Below, piece by piece: positions 42,697-52,257 of a stretch of 64,000 nt of DNA. Under the pieces are notes generated by a model. It was not told the origin of the DNA. It ran no database searches and worked only from the letters and a program-made list of their open reading frames with translations. Position numbers and translations under genes: made by a program. Position 1 is the stretch's first letter, and the number at the start of each line of letters is the position of its first letter. Where the stretch lies: positions 40,464 to 104,463 of the forward strand of contig DASQHO010000005.1 in NCBI GenBank assembly GCA_035632055.1, given 5' to 3'. Source of the stretch: REEB95 sp035632055 (GTDB lineage: Bacteria; Pseudomonadota; Alphaproteobacteria; ATCC43930; CGMCC-115725).

Positions 42697-44250
42697 TCAG
42701 CTCCTCGCGTGCAACCAGCCGTGCGGCATGAAACGGCCGGCTGCTTCGGCGGCGGTTTTGATCAGATGATGTTCGGCGCCGGTGGGTTCGCCGGACAGGC
42801 GCCAGGCGACAAACTGCGTGCCGATGTGCGTCAGGCCTCCCGCAAATACCAGCGCGAAGAAGCGCGCCAGGCCGACGGCAAATTCGCCAGGCTCGGGCCA
42901 CAGTTGGGCGAACCAGAGCACGACGGCGACCATAACCAGCGCGGCGAATGCAGTGCGCCACACGCCGGCCAGCGCGGTACGGAACGCGATACCGGCGAGC
43001 GGGAAAATGTTCGCCGACCACAGCGCCATGTTGAACATCGCCGTCACCATCATCGCGAACGCGGCGCCATTGATGCCGTCGAACCAGGCCCCGGCGATGA
43101 TCGCCGGAATGCGAACCGCGAGCGCCACCGCGAAAACGCCGACGAAGCGGCGCTGACGGTGGGTGACGAGATAGAGATTGTGGGTGTAATGGCCGATTGC
43201 ATCGAACAAGGCAGCCAGCGCGCAAAGACGGACTAACGGTATAGCGGCGACCCATTTCCAGCCGAAGAACAGATCGACGATCGGTTGCGCCAGAAGCGCA
43301 ATGCCAACTGCCATCGGCGTCACCACCGCGACGCTGAGGAACAAGCCGTCGAGCGTTTGCCGGCGGAGCTGCGGCATGTCATGCACCGTGCGCGACATGC
43401 CGGCGTACATTGGGCCGCGGATCGGCGCAGCGACTTCGCTCGCCGGCAGCGACGCGACGCGATTGGCGACTTGATAAAGGCCGATTGCGGCCGGTCCGGC
43501 GACGCGTCCGGTCAAGAAGATCATCGCATAGGAATCGACGACCCACTCGATGTTGGCGACCAGCAGCCACTTGGAGAAATCGAACAAGTCGCGCCAGCCG
43601 GCCAGACTCAATCGCGGCCGATAAGGACTCATGGCATAGCTCAGCGCGGTCATCGACAAGCGGGTCGCCGCGATGCCGGCCATCAGCGCCCAGTAGTTGC
43701 GGAGGACAAACGCCAGCGGCAGGGCGACGCAGAAGCCGGCAAGCTTGCCGAAGATCTGGAATCGGAAGAAGCGGTCATATTCGAGACGGCGCTGGAAATC
43801 GACGACACCGACATTCTGCAATCCCTGAAGTAGCGTGATGCCGGCGAGGACGAAGGCGAGGGGGATCACCCGCGGATCGGCAACGAACGCGGCAAGCCAG
43901 GGGCCCGACAGCACGACCGCGAGCGCCATGATCGCGTTGCGCATCAGGCCGAGCGTCCATGCCGTGTCGTAGTGGATGCGCTCGGGCGTGGCCATTCGCA
44001 CGAGGCCGGCTTCGAACGACAGCTCGGCGAGAATCTCGAGTATGGCGAGCGCAGCGGTGACGAGGCCGACGACGCCGAAATCCGATGGCGCCAACAGGCG
44101 CAGCAGGATCAGCGAACTGACCAAACCGACGAGTCGGAACGCGCCGCGCAACGCAATCATGAAAACTGCGCTGCGCGCGATCTTGCGGCCGAGCGATGCT
44201 TCGGCCGACGCGGCAACGGCAATGGAGACGGAAACCGGCGCGTCAGTCAT
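42697..44250 (-). CDS. Polysaccharide flippase 2 (Wzx/MOP-superfamily)
   Basis: 517 residues from the ATG at 44250; the frame is open to 44559 but the extra part looks non-coding. It shows the same fold and motifs as flippase 1: IARSAVFMIALRGAFRLVGLVSSLILLRLLAPSDFGVVGLV in pieces, VGVVDFQRRLEYDRFFRFQ, and FSKWLLVANIEWVVDSYAMIFLTGRVAG. The two flippases are clear homologues and may handle different lipid-linked glycans, or one may serve protein glycosylation with the adjacent ligase. The ribosome binding site is weak. It faces the GT2 operon across a 246-base divergent gap. Confidence 0.88.
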   Translation of the reverse strand: MTDAPVSVSIAVAASAEASLGRKIARSAVFMIALRGAFRLVGLVSSLILLRLLAPSDFGVVGLVTAALAILEILAELSFEAGLVRMATPERIHYDTAWTLGLMRNAIMALAVVLSGPWLAAFVADPRVIPLAFVLAGITLLQGLQNVGVVDFQRRLEYDRFFRFQIFGKLAGFCVALPLAFVLRNYWALMAGIAATRLSMTALSYAMSPYRPRLSLAGWRDLFDFSKWLLVANIEWVVDSYAMIFLTGRVAGPAAIGLYQVANRVASLPASEVAAPIRGPMYAGMSRTVHDMPQLRRQTLDGLFLSVAVVTPMAVGIALLAQPIVDLFFGWKWVAAIPLVRLCALAALFDAIGHYTHNLYLVTHRQRRFVGVFAVALAVRIPAIIAGAWFDGINGAAFAMMVTAMFNMALWSANIFPLAGIAFRTALAGVWRTAFAALVMVAVVLWFAQLWPEPGEFAVGLARFFALVFAGGLTHIGTQFVAWRLSGEPTGAEHHLIKTAAEAAGRFMPHGWLHARS

Positions 44251-44496
44251 GGCGTGCGCGCGGTCCGACCTGCCGGCGCGCCGCCCTTCGCCCTCGTCGA
44301 ATGCATCGATTCCCCTGGCAAACCCAGACTTTTCATACCCCGAAAGGCCTAAATTTCCGGTTACTGCCAGAGGGTTAACGCGCATTCCAATCAACGCTCC
44401 ATTAACTGGAAATTCGTCGCTCGCGGCGACAATAGCGATGGCGCGGAAACCGGTTTCGGCGCCGGTTTTCGTTCGCGCACGAGAGACCGTTTGTCG
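44251..44496. other. Divergent intergenic region between flippase 2 and the five-gene glycan operon
   Basis: A gap of 246 bases that should contain promoters for both directions. It includes GGGTTAACG near 44373-44381 and CATTAACTGG near 44400, AT-rich spots in a GC-rich stretch that recall the TTAAC elements seen before the PEP-CTERM gene. No hairpin or RNA gene recognised. GAGAG at about 44481 may be the ribosome binding site of the next gene. Confidence 0.4.
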
Positions 44497-45453
44497 ATGC
44501 CGCAATCCAGCTCCGCGCTCGCCGTTCGATCCGCAACCGCGCCTGCTTCGGTGCGGCAACTGGTGTCGGTCGTGGTGCCGACGTTTAACGCGGCATTAAC
44601 CGTACGGCGCGCGCTCGCATCGGTGCGTGCACAGACCCATTTTGAATGGGAAGCAATCTGCGTCGACGACGCGAGCACCGATGACACGGTTGCGCGCATC
44701 GCGATGCTCGACGATCCGCGCATCCGTATTATTCGCCTCGATCGCAACGGTGGTCCGGGCCGGGCGCGCAATCTCGGCATCGCTGCCGCCCGCGGTGGGT
44801 TGGTCGCGTTTCTCGACGCCGACGACGAATGGTTGCCCGACAAGCTCGCGCGTCAGGTTGCGTTGTTCGAAGCCGATGCCGGACTCGCGCTTGCGGTGAC
44901 CGATATGCGGGTGAAGACCGTCGACGGACGCGACGGCAGCTCGGTTTATACGCGGCAACCACCAGTATCGGGTGCCGAGGCGTGGAAGACGCTGCTGGCC
45001 TCGTCGTTCATCGCCACCTCCGCGGTCATGACGCGGCGCGCGCTGCTCGACGAAATCGGCGGCTTCGATCCCGATCTGGTCACCGGCGAGGATCAGGACC
45101 TGTTCATCCGTCTGGCCATGGCCGGCCGTGTCTACGCTGCACCCGATGCGCTCGCAGTCTATCATTGGATGCCGCGCAGCTATTCGACCGGTCATGCTGC
45201 ACGCCAGGCCACCGACGTCATCGCCATGGTGCGCCGGCACTTCGAGCGCCTGGGCGATCGCCTTTCGCCGGCCGAGCGGCGCGCGATCCTCGCGCGCCGT
45301 TTCGAACGGCTGGGCACGAACCTGATAGATTGCGGCGCGCCATTTCGTGGCGCGTGGCTCATGATGCGCGCCGCCGCTCTCGGTCGCGCGCCCTTGCGCA
45401 TTCTCGTCGCCATAGCGCGCCGTTTATTGCCCGGCGCAGGCCGGCAACGATGA
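44497..45453 (+). CDS. Glycosyltransferase family 2
   Basis: 318 residues, GT-A fold. Motifs: LVSVVVPTFNAALTVRRAL, the acidic EAICVDDASTDDT, RNGGPGRARNLGI and FLDADDEWLPDKL, where Asp107-Ala-Asp109 is the metal-binding DxD; the acceptor-site region has TGEDQDLFIRLAMAG. ATG at 44497; a TTG six bases earlier is better placed for the GAGAG ribosome binding site and is a fair alternative. First of five genes that overlap one another by ATGA, so all are translated as a unit. It should add a sugar to a lipid-linked repeat unit. Confidence 0.9.
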   Translation: MPQSSSALAVRSATAPASVRQLVSVVVPTFNAALTVRRALASVRAQTHFEWEAICVDDASTDDTVARIAMLDDPRIRIIRLDRNGGPGRARNLGIAAARGGLVAFLDADDEWLPDKLARQVALFEADAGLALAVTDMRVKTVDGRDGSSVYTRQPPVSGAEAWKTLLASSFIATSAVMTRRALLDEIGGFDPDLVTGEDQDLFIRLAMAGRVYAAPDALAVYHWMPRSYSTGHAARQATDVIAMVRRHFERLGDRLSPAERRAILARRFERLGTNLIDCGAPFRGAWLMMRAAALGRAPLRILVAIARRLLPGAGRQR

Positions 45454-46457
45454 GCACGCAAATCATCGCCAACCTACGGGCGGAGGACGTCGCCCCTATC
45501 CTCGCCGGCCGCCGCCTCGGCGACGTACCACTCGACGGTTGCCGTGTCGTCGGGCCCGTCCGCGTCCGTCGCACGTCGCGATTGTTCCGCTGCACCGCCG
45601 ACGAACTCGCCGGCGCTGTCGCGCTCAAATTCTGCCTTACCACGGACGGCAAGCCCGACTTTACGACGGCGCAATCGCAATTTGCCGCGCTCGAACGCAT
45701 CGCCGGCCTGGCATCACGCAGCGCGACGTCCGTCCGCGTGGTGCGCGCTCTCGGCTTGATTGAGGAACACGCCTGTCTGGCAATGGAGTGGATCGAGGGC
45801 CGCTCGGTCGCCGCGGCGCTCGCCGGTCCGATGATCGCCGAAACGGAGATTCGCGCAGAATCGCGGGCCGCCGGCTGTTGGCTGCGCGGGTTTCATGCCA
45901 TGCACCGGCTCGCCGACCGGCCAATGAGTTGCGCCATCATGCTCGCGAATCTCGAACTGCAGACGCCGCCAGCCCAAGCCTTGGCGTCGAATCGGCATTT
46001 CGCCCTCGGCCAAGCGGCGCTCGAACGCACGGCGTTGACGATCGAGTCGATTCCGGTACCGATCGCGCACCATCACGGCGACTTCAAGGCCGAGAACCTG
46101 ATGATGACGGGCGTCGGGCTCGTCGGGCTCGATATTGCCGCGCATTGGGATGATGCCGTGATGCTCGATCTGGCGAAGTTCACCCGCGACCTGACATTCG
46201 GTGCCTGGCGTCCGTCCGGCTGGCTGCTGGGACGACGCCATCGTCTCATCGCCGATGCGTTTCTCGACGGTTACGGCGCTTCGGGTCATCCGACATGGCA
46301 AGCGCCGCTGCATTGGGCACAGCTGCATGGCCTGCTGCGCTTCTGGATCGAGCGTGCCGCGGCACCGGCGGACAAAATCCGAGATTCCTACGTGCGGTAT
46401 CGCTTCGAACAATGCGTCAGAGCATCGACGGACGCGTTGCTGGCGGTAACCGGATGA
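45450..46457 (+). CDS. Aminoglycoside-phosphotransferase-like kinase
   Basis: A 335-residue protein-kinase-like fold enzyme. The small lobe has Lys60 in AVALKFC; the catalytic loop is HHHGDFKAENLMM (residues 207-219), giving H209-G-D211 and Asn216, the Brenner motif of small-molecule kinases; Asp228 in GLVGLDIAAHWDD is the metal ligand. LAMEWIEGRSV forms the hinge. All catalytic residues are intact. ATGA overlaps with the GT2 gene before and the methyltransferase gene after it indicate a joint job in glycan synthesis. It may phosphorylate a sugar, polyol or lipid in the polymer pathway; antibiotic resistance is unlikely from the context. Confidence 0.82.
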   Translation: MSTQIIANLRAEDVAPILAGRRLGDVPLDGCRVVGPVRVRRTSRLFRCTADELAGAVALKFCLTTDGKPDFTTAQSQFAALERIAGLASRSATSVRVVRALGLIEEHACLAMEWIEGRSVAAALAGPMIAETEIRAESRAAGCWLRGFHAMHRLADRPMSCAIMLANLELQTPPAQALASNRHFALGQAALERTALTIESIPVPIAHHHGDFKAENLMMTGVGLVGLDIAAHWDDAVMLDLAKFTRDLTFGAWRPSGWLLGRRHRLIADAFLDGYGASGHPTWQAPLHWAQLHGLLRFWIERAAAPADKIRDSYVRYRFEQCVRASTDALLAVTG

Positions 46458-47137
46458 TCAAAATGGACGATTTGCGTTACGGCAAGGCGTGGGATCCGAC
46501 GCGCCATTATCAGGATACGAGCGTTGCTGCGGATTACGACCGGGAACGGTTTTCGAGCCTGGCCGGCCGCATCTTCAACTTCCTTGATCGACGTGCGGTT
46601 GGTTTGGCACTGGCCGATCTGCCCGCAAGCTCGACGATTGCCGACATGCCGTGCGGTACCGGCCGGCTGGCCGAGATCGCACTGAAATTGGGTTTCGCTG
46701 TCCACGGCGTCGACATCGCGCCGGCGATGCTAGCCGTAGCGCAGCAGCGCCTGGCGCCGTTCGCCAGCCGGTTCAGCATCGCAACCGCCGATATCCGGTT
46801 CCTCAAATCGGCGTGCCAGTTCGACGCTGTCCTCTCGGCGCGTTTCCTGATGCATTTTCCACCGGACGAGCAACAGGTGTTGGTTGCTGCCCTGGCGCGC
46901 GTCGCGCGCCGCCGCCTGGTGCTGACACACGGTCTGGACACGAGACTGCATCGCTGGCGCCGCGCTCTCAAGCGCGCGACCGGTCTGTTCCAGAATCCGG
47001 CCGTCTTTCCTGTGACCGAAGATCAATTGGCACAGATGCTGGCGGTCGCCGGTCTGCGTGAAATCCGCCGCTATCGCATTCTGCCGGCGCTGAGCGAAGC
47101 GGTCGTGATCGTCGCCGAGCGGACGGTGACGCCATGA
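46454..47137 (+). CDS. Class I SAM-dependent methyltransferase
   Basis: A 227-residue Rossmann-fold methyltransferase. The N-terminal part YGKAWDPTRHYQDTSVAADYDRERF is followed by motif I TIADMPCGTGRLAE (61-74), motif II VHGVDIAPAMLAVAQQR, ATADIRFL, and FDAVLSARFLMHFPPDEQQ. This pattern is shared with Methyltransf_11/25 enzymes. Overlaps both neighbours by ATGA. Within this operon it may methylate the glycan or cap a phosphorylated product of the kinase gene upstream (methyl-phosphate capping is known for some O-antigens); that link is only inference. Confidence 0.85.
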   Translation: MIKMDDLRYGKAWDPTRHYQDTSVAADYDRERFSSLAGRIFNFLDRRAVGLALADLPASSTIADMPCGTGRLAEIALKLGFAVHGVDIAPAMLAVAQQRLAPFASRFSIATADIRFLKSACQFDAVLSARFLMHFPPDEQQVLVAALARVARRRLVLTHGLDTRLHRWRRALKRATGLFQNPAVFPVTEDQLAQMLAVAGLREIRRYRILPALSEAVVIVAERTVTP

Positions 47138-48363
47138 TGCGCCGGTATTTCGCACCCGATGCGGGCGGTGCCGGCGTGGTGCCGAAGATCCGTATCCTAA
47201 CCTTCACGACGCTCTATCCGAACGCGGCGCAGCCGAACCATGGCGTCTTCGTCGAGAACCGGCTGCGCCATCTGGTGGCGAGCGGGAGTATAGCGGCACG
47301 CGTGTTGGCGCCGGTACCGTGGTTTCCGTCGCGCCATCGGGCCTTCGGGGATTACGCGCGCTATGCCGAGGTGCCGGTGGCGGAAACACGGCACGAACTG
47401 GCGATCGTCCACCCACGATATCTGGTCGTGCCGAAACTGGGCATGAGCCTGACGCCGTTGTCGCTTTTTGCCGCCGCCCTGCCAGCGGTCCGCCGTCTCG
47501 TCAGGGAGCAGGATATCGACCTGATCGACGCGCATTACGCTTATCCTGACGGCGTCACCGCTGCGATGCTGGGCCGAGTTTTGGGCAAACCGGTCGTGAT
47601 TACGGCGCGCGGCACTGACGTCAATCTGATCCCGCGCCATGTCGTGCCGCGGCGCATGATCCGCTGGGCGGCTTCTGGCGCGGCCGCTATGATCACCGTC
47701 GCCGATGCGCTCAAGGCGCCGCTCATCGAGATTGGTGTGCCCGCCGACCGCATTACGACGTTGCGCAACGGCGTCGATCTGACGCTGTTCCGGCCGCAGC
47801 ATCGCACGGCGGCACGCCGCTCCTATGGGTTTGAGGGCAAAACACTGCTCTCGGTCGGCCATCTCATCGAGCGCAAAGGCCATCACCACGTCATCGCGGC
47901 GTTGCGGCGGCTGCCGGCCTTGACGCTGGCGATCGCCGGCGAAGGGCCGGAGCGCGGCGCGCTCGAGGCGCTGGCGCAACAGCTCGATGTTGCCGCACGC
48001 GTCCGCTTCCTTGGCGCACTGCCGCATGATGCGCTGCCGTCGGTTTATTCGGCCGCCGACGCGCTGGTCTTGGCATCGTCGCGCGAAGGTTGGCCAAATG
48101 TCCTGCTCGAAGCGATGGCTTGTGGCACGCCGGTGATCGCGTCGCACGCTTGGGGCAATCCCGAGATCGTCGCTGATCCCGCGGCCGGCGTGCTGATGTG
48201 CGAGACCAGCGCCGACGGCGTCGCCGAAGCGGTCTATCGGCTTTTCGCCATGCCGCCGGCACGCGCCGCAACCCGAGCTTATGCGGAACGCTTCTCCTGG
48301 GATGCGACGACCGACGGCCAGTTGCGCCTGTTCGACACCATTCTCGCTGGAGCCGAACGATGA
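47134..48363 (+). CDS. Glycosyltransferase family 4
   Basis: 409 residues, GT-B fold. The N-terminal half has LTFTTLYPNAAQPNHGVFVENRL and IDAHYAYPDGVTAAMLG, typical of a GT4 group found in exopolysaccharide loci; the linker GTDVNLIPRH; then LRNGVDLTLFRP, LLSVGHLIERKGHHHVI, and LVLASSREGWPNVLLEAMACGTPVIAS, with Glu-x7-Glu for nucleotide-sugar binding. Overlaps the methyltransferase and deacetylase genes by ATGA. Confidence 0.93.
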   Translation: MMRRYFAPDAGGAGVVPKIRILTFTTLYPNAAQPNHGVFVENRLRHLVASGSIAARVLAPVPWFPSRHRAFGDYARYAEVPVAETRHELAIVHPRYLVVPKLGMSLTPLSLFAAALPAVRRLVREQDIDLIDAHYAYPDGVTAAMLGRVLGKPVVITARGTDVNLIPRHVVPRRMIRWAASGAAAMITVADALKAPLIEIGVPADRITTLRNGVDLTLFRPQHRTAARRSYGFEGKTLLSVGHLIERKGHHHVIAALRRLPALTLAIAGEGPERGALEALAQQLDVAARVRFLGALPHDALPSVYSAADALVLASSREGWPNVLLEAMACGTPVIASHAWGNPEIVADPAAGVLMCETSADGVAEAVYRLFAMPPARAATRAYAERFSWDATTDGQLRLFDTILAGAER

Positions 48364-49448
48364 GTCCGGCCCGACGGGCTACAACCGACATCGTCGCATC
48401 CGAGCTGTGGCGCGACCGCGGCGGATCCTTCCGGTTCTTCGACGAGACCATCGTGCCGGTTTCGCTGCCGTCCGACGAGCCGCCGCTGCTCCAGGTTGTC
48501 GTCGATACCGAAGAAGAATTCGACTGGTCGGGACCGTTCAGCCGAAAGACCACGGGCGTGCGCAACGTCGCGCATCAGCTCAAGACCCAGGCGGTATTCG
48601 AGCGTTACGGCGTGAAGCCCACTTACGTCGTCGACTATCCGGTGGCGAGCCAGAGCATCGGTTACGGCCCGTTGCGCGAGCTGCTGGCTGACGGGCGCTG
48701 CGATATCGGCGCTCATCTGCAGCCGTGGGTGAATCCGCCCTTCGTCGAGGACGTCAACTATCTGTCATCCTATCCCGGCAACCTGCCGCCCGAGATCGAG
48801 CGTGAAAAGCTCGCCATCCTTACCGGCACGATCGAGCGCAATCTCGGCGTTCGGCCGCTGGTCTATCGCGCTGGCCGGTACGGCCTCGGCCCACGAAGCT
48901 TCGGTTTGCTTGACCGTCTCGGCTACGAGATCGACGCCAGCGTTTTGCCCGGCGTCGATCTCAGCCGACGCTTCGGCCCGGATTTTTCGGCATTCGGCCT
49001 GCAGCCGTTCCGTTTCGGCGACCGCGGCCGGCGGCTCGGCATTCCGCTGACCGTCGGTCACGTCGGCGCGCTGGCAGGCCGCGCCCGCGCGCTTTATCCC
49101 TGGCTCGACACCCGTTCAGCGGATCGTTTCATGCTGAAGGCGGCAGCGTCGCGGTTGCGCTTGATGGAGCGCATCCAGCTCTCACCCGAAGGTTTCACCC
49201 TCGTCGAACAGGTGCGATTGGTGCGCACGCTACTGGGGCGCGGCCAGCGGATCTTCAATCTGAGCTATCACAGCCCATCGCTGATGCCGGGCGGCGCGCC
49301 CTACGTGCGCAACGCCGACGATCTCGCTCACTTCCTCGACCGGCTCGAAGGGCTGCTCGATTTCTTCGTCAACCAGGCGAAGGGCCGGTTCATCACGCCT
49401 CTCGAACTCAAGCGGCACCTCGACCAGTCCACAGCGGCACGCGTCTAG
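48360..49448 (+). CDS. Polysaccharide deacetylase-like protein (WalW type)
   Basis: A 362-residue protein with a NodB-like fold. It starts with an N-terminal region of about 40 residues, then LLQVVVDTEEEFDWS (Asp49, Glu51-53) in place of TFDD, VFERYGVKPTYVVDYPVAS, CDIGAHLQPWVNPPF with the metal His, and YRAGRYGLGPRSFGLLDRLGYEIDASV. This is the layout of WalW-type proteins found in polysaccharide loci. It begins by ATGA overlap with GT4 and converges with prsT, the two stop codons overlapping at 49445-49448. It is likely to deacetylate a sugar of the repeat unit. Confidence 0.85.
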   Translation: MSPARRATTDIVASELWRDRGGSFRFFDETIVPVSLPSDEPPLLQVVVDTEEEFDWSGPFSRKTTGVRNVAHQLKTQAVFERYGVKPTYVVDYPVASQSIGYGPLRELLADGRCDIGAHLQPWVNPPFVEDVNYLSSYPGNLPPEIEREKLAILTGTIERNLGVRPLVYRAGRYGLGPRSFGLLDRLGYEIDASVLPGVDLSRRFGPDFSAFGLQPFRFGDRGRRLGIPLTVGHVGALAGRARALYPWLDTRSADRFMLKAAASRLRLMERIQLSPEGFTLVEQVRLVRTLLGRGQRIFNLSYHSPSLMPGGAPYVRNADDLAHFLDRLEGLLDFFVNQAKGRFITPLELKRHLDQSTAARV

Positions 49449-52234
49449 TTGACGCTACCGCCCAGATTCATCAGCAGTTTGCTTGCTTGCTGCTTGCCGT
49501 CAAACGAGCCGTGATAAGCCACGACCCGCTGCAGCAGTGCGCGCGCCTCTTCAGGATGGCCTGCGCGACTCAAGGCGACGGCGAAGTGATACTGCACCGA
49601 CGGATCGTCCGGCATGCCGTAGCTCGCCATGCGCAGGTACTGGACGGCGCGCGTGACGTCACCCTGCGATAGGACGATCCAGCCGTAGGTGTCGGCGACC
49701 GCCGGCGACAGCGGTGACAAGGCATAAGCGCGGGCCGCAATCTGCCGGGCGCGTGGATCGCCGTTGCGCGAGTAGATCCACGCCAAGTTGTTGAGCACGA
49801 CGACGTCGTCCGGACTGCGCGCCACGATGCGCTCGAGCACCTTCAGTGCCGCCGGATAATCAGCCATTGCCATATCGAGATCGGCGAGCGCGTGCAGCGC
49901 AACCAGATCGGTCGGATGACGGCCGATCCAGGCCTGCAGCAGCGCTGCGCCCTGGGCGGATTGGCCCGCTTTGCCGAGCACCGTCGCATGCTGGACGATC
50001 AGGCCCGCGGACGGCGCGGTCCGTTCGGCTTCGGTCAGGAGAGCGAGGCCGTCATTGACCTTGCCGTCTTTGACCAGAACCGCCGCCATCCATTGCGTCG
50101 CGAGCGTCGGGTTCTCGCTGGCTGGTGCGAGCTGTTTTGCCAAGGTGTAAGCTGCGGTGCGGCCGGCGACGCGATATTCGGCGTAAACCAGCTCTTCGCG
50201 GTAAAGCACGTTCTGCGGATCGAGCCTGACCGCATTGCGCAGCTGATCGCGGGCGCCGTTCCAGTCGCCGCTGCCGGCCAGGGCGTTGGCATAGCGGTCA
50301 AAGGCCACGGCGTCGCCCGGTTTCGCTTCGGTCGCGCGGCGATAGGTGGTCACCGCACCCTTGGTGTCGCCTGTGGCGGTCTGAATGCGGCCCATCATGT
50401 CGAGGACCGAGAAGTTGTTCGGGAACTGCTCGACCATCGGCCGCATCGTGTTGGTCGCCTTGTCCCATTGCTGCTGCGACGCGTAGAGGTTCGCGATCTT
50501 GAGATTGGCGGCTGGTTTCGATGGGTCGAGCGCATTGGCGCGCTGCAGCTCGGCAATTGCTCCGGCATCGTCCTTCGTCGCGATGAGCACATCGGCCAGG
50601 GCCAAATGCGTGGCGATATCGTCGCCGTCGCGCGCGATCATCGCACGATAGATGCCGATCGCGTCGTCTGGCCGGCCTTCACCCATGTAGACCTGCGCCA
50701 GGTTACGGCCGGCGACGGTGAACTCCGGATGCTTGCGATAGATCACGGTGAAGATCTGCTCGGCGTTGCTTAGATTGCCCTGGGCGATCCGTACGAGACC
50801 GAGCAGGTTGGCGGCGACCAGGTCATCGGGCCGCGCCTTGGCCAGTGCTTCGGCATGGCGTTCGGCTTCGGCGATATGGTGTGCACGCAAATCGGACAGG
50901 ATTAGCGCCGGGCCGGCGATGCCCGCGCCACCCTGTTTGTTGAAGATCGATTGGAGCTCCTCGACGCCGAGGTTGGTTTGCCCGGCGGCAATGCGGCCGA
51001 CCGCGACTTGGGTGCCGAGGCGCGGATTGTTCGCAGTACTCGCCGAGGCACGGTCGAGCGCCTGCGACGCCTTGGCGTTGTCGCCGATGGCGAGATAGGC
51101 GTCGGCCAACACTGCCCAGGCGTCGCCGTCACCGGGATTGGCGCGCGTAATCGGCTCAAGCAAGGCAATCGCCTGGTGCGGCTCGTTCTGGCGCAGCGCA
51201 ATGTCGGCGAGCAGGCGATTGGCCAGTGGATTGTTCGGCACGCGCGCGACGAAATTCTTCAGGCTGACGGCTGCCTGCGCGTAATTACCGAGCGAGAATT
51301 GCACTGCGCCGGACAGCAGCTGCGCCACCGGAAGGTTGGAGAGCTGCAGGCTTGCCTTCTGCAGGATGTCGTTCGCCTTGACGATATGGCCGCGGCCAAC
51401 TTCGATTAGCGCCTGAAGGTAGATGTCTTCCGGGCTGTTCGGGAATTCGGCCTGGACCTGCTGGACGTCTTTTGCGGCAACGTCAAGCTGGCCAAGCGCG
51501 ATTTCGAGATTGGCACGGCCGAGAAGCGCGATAGCGTTCTGCGGCTCGTGTTTGACGACGGCGTTGTAACGCGCCAACGCACCGGGATAGTCACCGTGCA
51601 TGCGCAACATATCGCCCTTCAGCATCAGCGCTCGGCTGTTGTTGGGATCAACTGCCAACGCCGCGTCGATCTGCTTTTCGGCATCGGCCGGCTTGTTCTC
51701 GAACATCATCAAACGCGCCAGGCCCAGTTTGGGTTCGACGGCATTTGAATCGAGCTGGACTGCCTCGGTAAGCAGCGGCGCCGCTTCGTTCGGTTGATGG
51801 AGGCCGAGATAAGCCAAGCCGCGCGCCAGGCGGACCATGCTTTCGGCCTCCGGCGGGCGATGGCCGGCGGGAATTTCATGCAGCACGGCATTGAACTTGC
51901 CGGCGCGCAACAGACTTTCGGCCAGCACCGGTGCGACCTTGGCGTCATCGCCGCCGCGCGCCAGCGCCAGGCGGGCCTCGGCCTCGGCGGCCGGAATGTT
52001 GCCGATCTGGAGATAAATCCGTGCCAGACGCAGATGGATGTCAGCATTCTGCGGCTCGCCGCGCGCCGCATTGCGCAGCTCGATGGCGGCGCCGCGCAGA
52101 TCGCCGCGGTCGACAAGCTGCTGCGCCGTGTCGGAATAGCCGGTTGACGCGAAGGTGACCGAAGGCACTGCCAGCACGCCGCACGCCAGCACGAAGGGCA
52201 GGACACGGCCGATGAAATCCGAACGCTTGATCAT
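49445..52234 (-). CDS. prsT: PrsT-like TPR protein of the XrtA/PEP-CTERM system
   Basis: 929 residues, with a hydrophobic N-terminal signal (FIGRVLPFVLACGVLAVPSVTFA); the Cys in VLAC could be a lipid anchor, though the rest of the segment suits ordinary cleavage near TFA. The whole remainder is tetratricopeptide repeats, such as GDLRGAAIELRNAARGEPQNADIHLRLA and NEPHQAIALLEPITRANPGDGDAW, of the length and style of the PEP-CTERM system TPR protein (TIGR02917 type). GGAG precedes the ATG at 52234. It probably works in the periplasm as a scaffold for export of polymer or PEP-CTERM proteins. Last gene of the minus-strand unit with prsK and prsR. Confidence 0.88.
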   Translation of the reverse strand: MIKRSDFIGRVLPFVLACGVLAVPSVTFASTGYSDTAQQLVDRGDLRGAAIELRNAARGEPQNADIHLRLARIYLQIGNIPAAEAEARLALARGGDDAKVAPVLAESLLRAGKFNAVLHEIPAGHRPPEAESMVRLARGLAYLGLHQPNEAAPLLTEAVQLDSNAVEPKLGLARLMMFENKPADAEKQIDAALAVDPNNSRALMLKGDMLRMHGDYPGALARYNAVVKHEPQNAIALLGRANLEIALGQLDVAAKDVQQVQAEFPNSPEDIYLQALIEVGRGHIVKANDILQKASLQLSNLPVAQLLSGAVQFSLGNYAQAAVSLKNFVARVPNNPLANRLLADIALRQNEPHQAIALLEPITRANPGDGDAWAVLADAYLAIGDNAKASQALDRASASTANNPRLGTQVAVGRIAAGQTNLGVEELQSIFNKQGGAGIAGPALILSDLRAHHIAEAERHAEALAKARPDDLVAANLLGLVRIAQGNLSNAEQIFTVIYRKHPEFTVAGRNLAQVYMGEGRPDDAIGIYRAMIARDGDDIATHLALADVLIATKDDAGAIAELQRANALDPSKPAANLKIANLYASQQQWDKATNTMRPMVEQFPNNFSVLDMMGRIQTATGDTKGAVTTYRRATEAKPGDAVAFDRYANALAGSGDWNGARDQLRNAVRLDPQNVLYREELVYAEYRVAGRTAAYTLAKQLAPASENPTLATQWMAAVLVKDGKVNDGLALLTEAERTAPSAGLIVQHATVLGKAGQSAQGAALLQAWIGRHPTDLVALHALADLDMAMADYPAALKVLERIVARSPDDVVVLNNLAWIYSRNGDPRARQIAARAYALSPLSPAVADTYGWIVLSQGDVTRAVQYLRMASYGMPDDPSVQYHFAVALSRAGHPEEARALLQRVVAYHGSFDGKQQASKLLMNLGGSVN

Positions 52235-52257
52235 GAGGCTCTCCGGTCGATGCGTGC

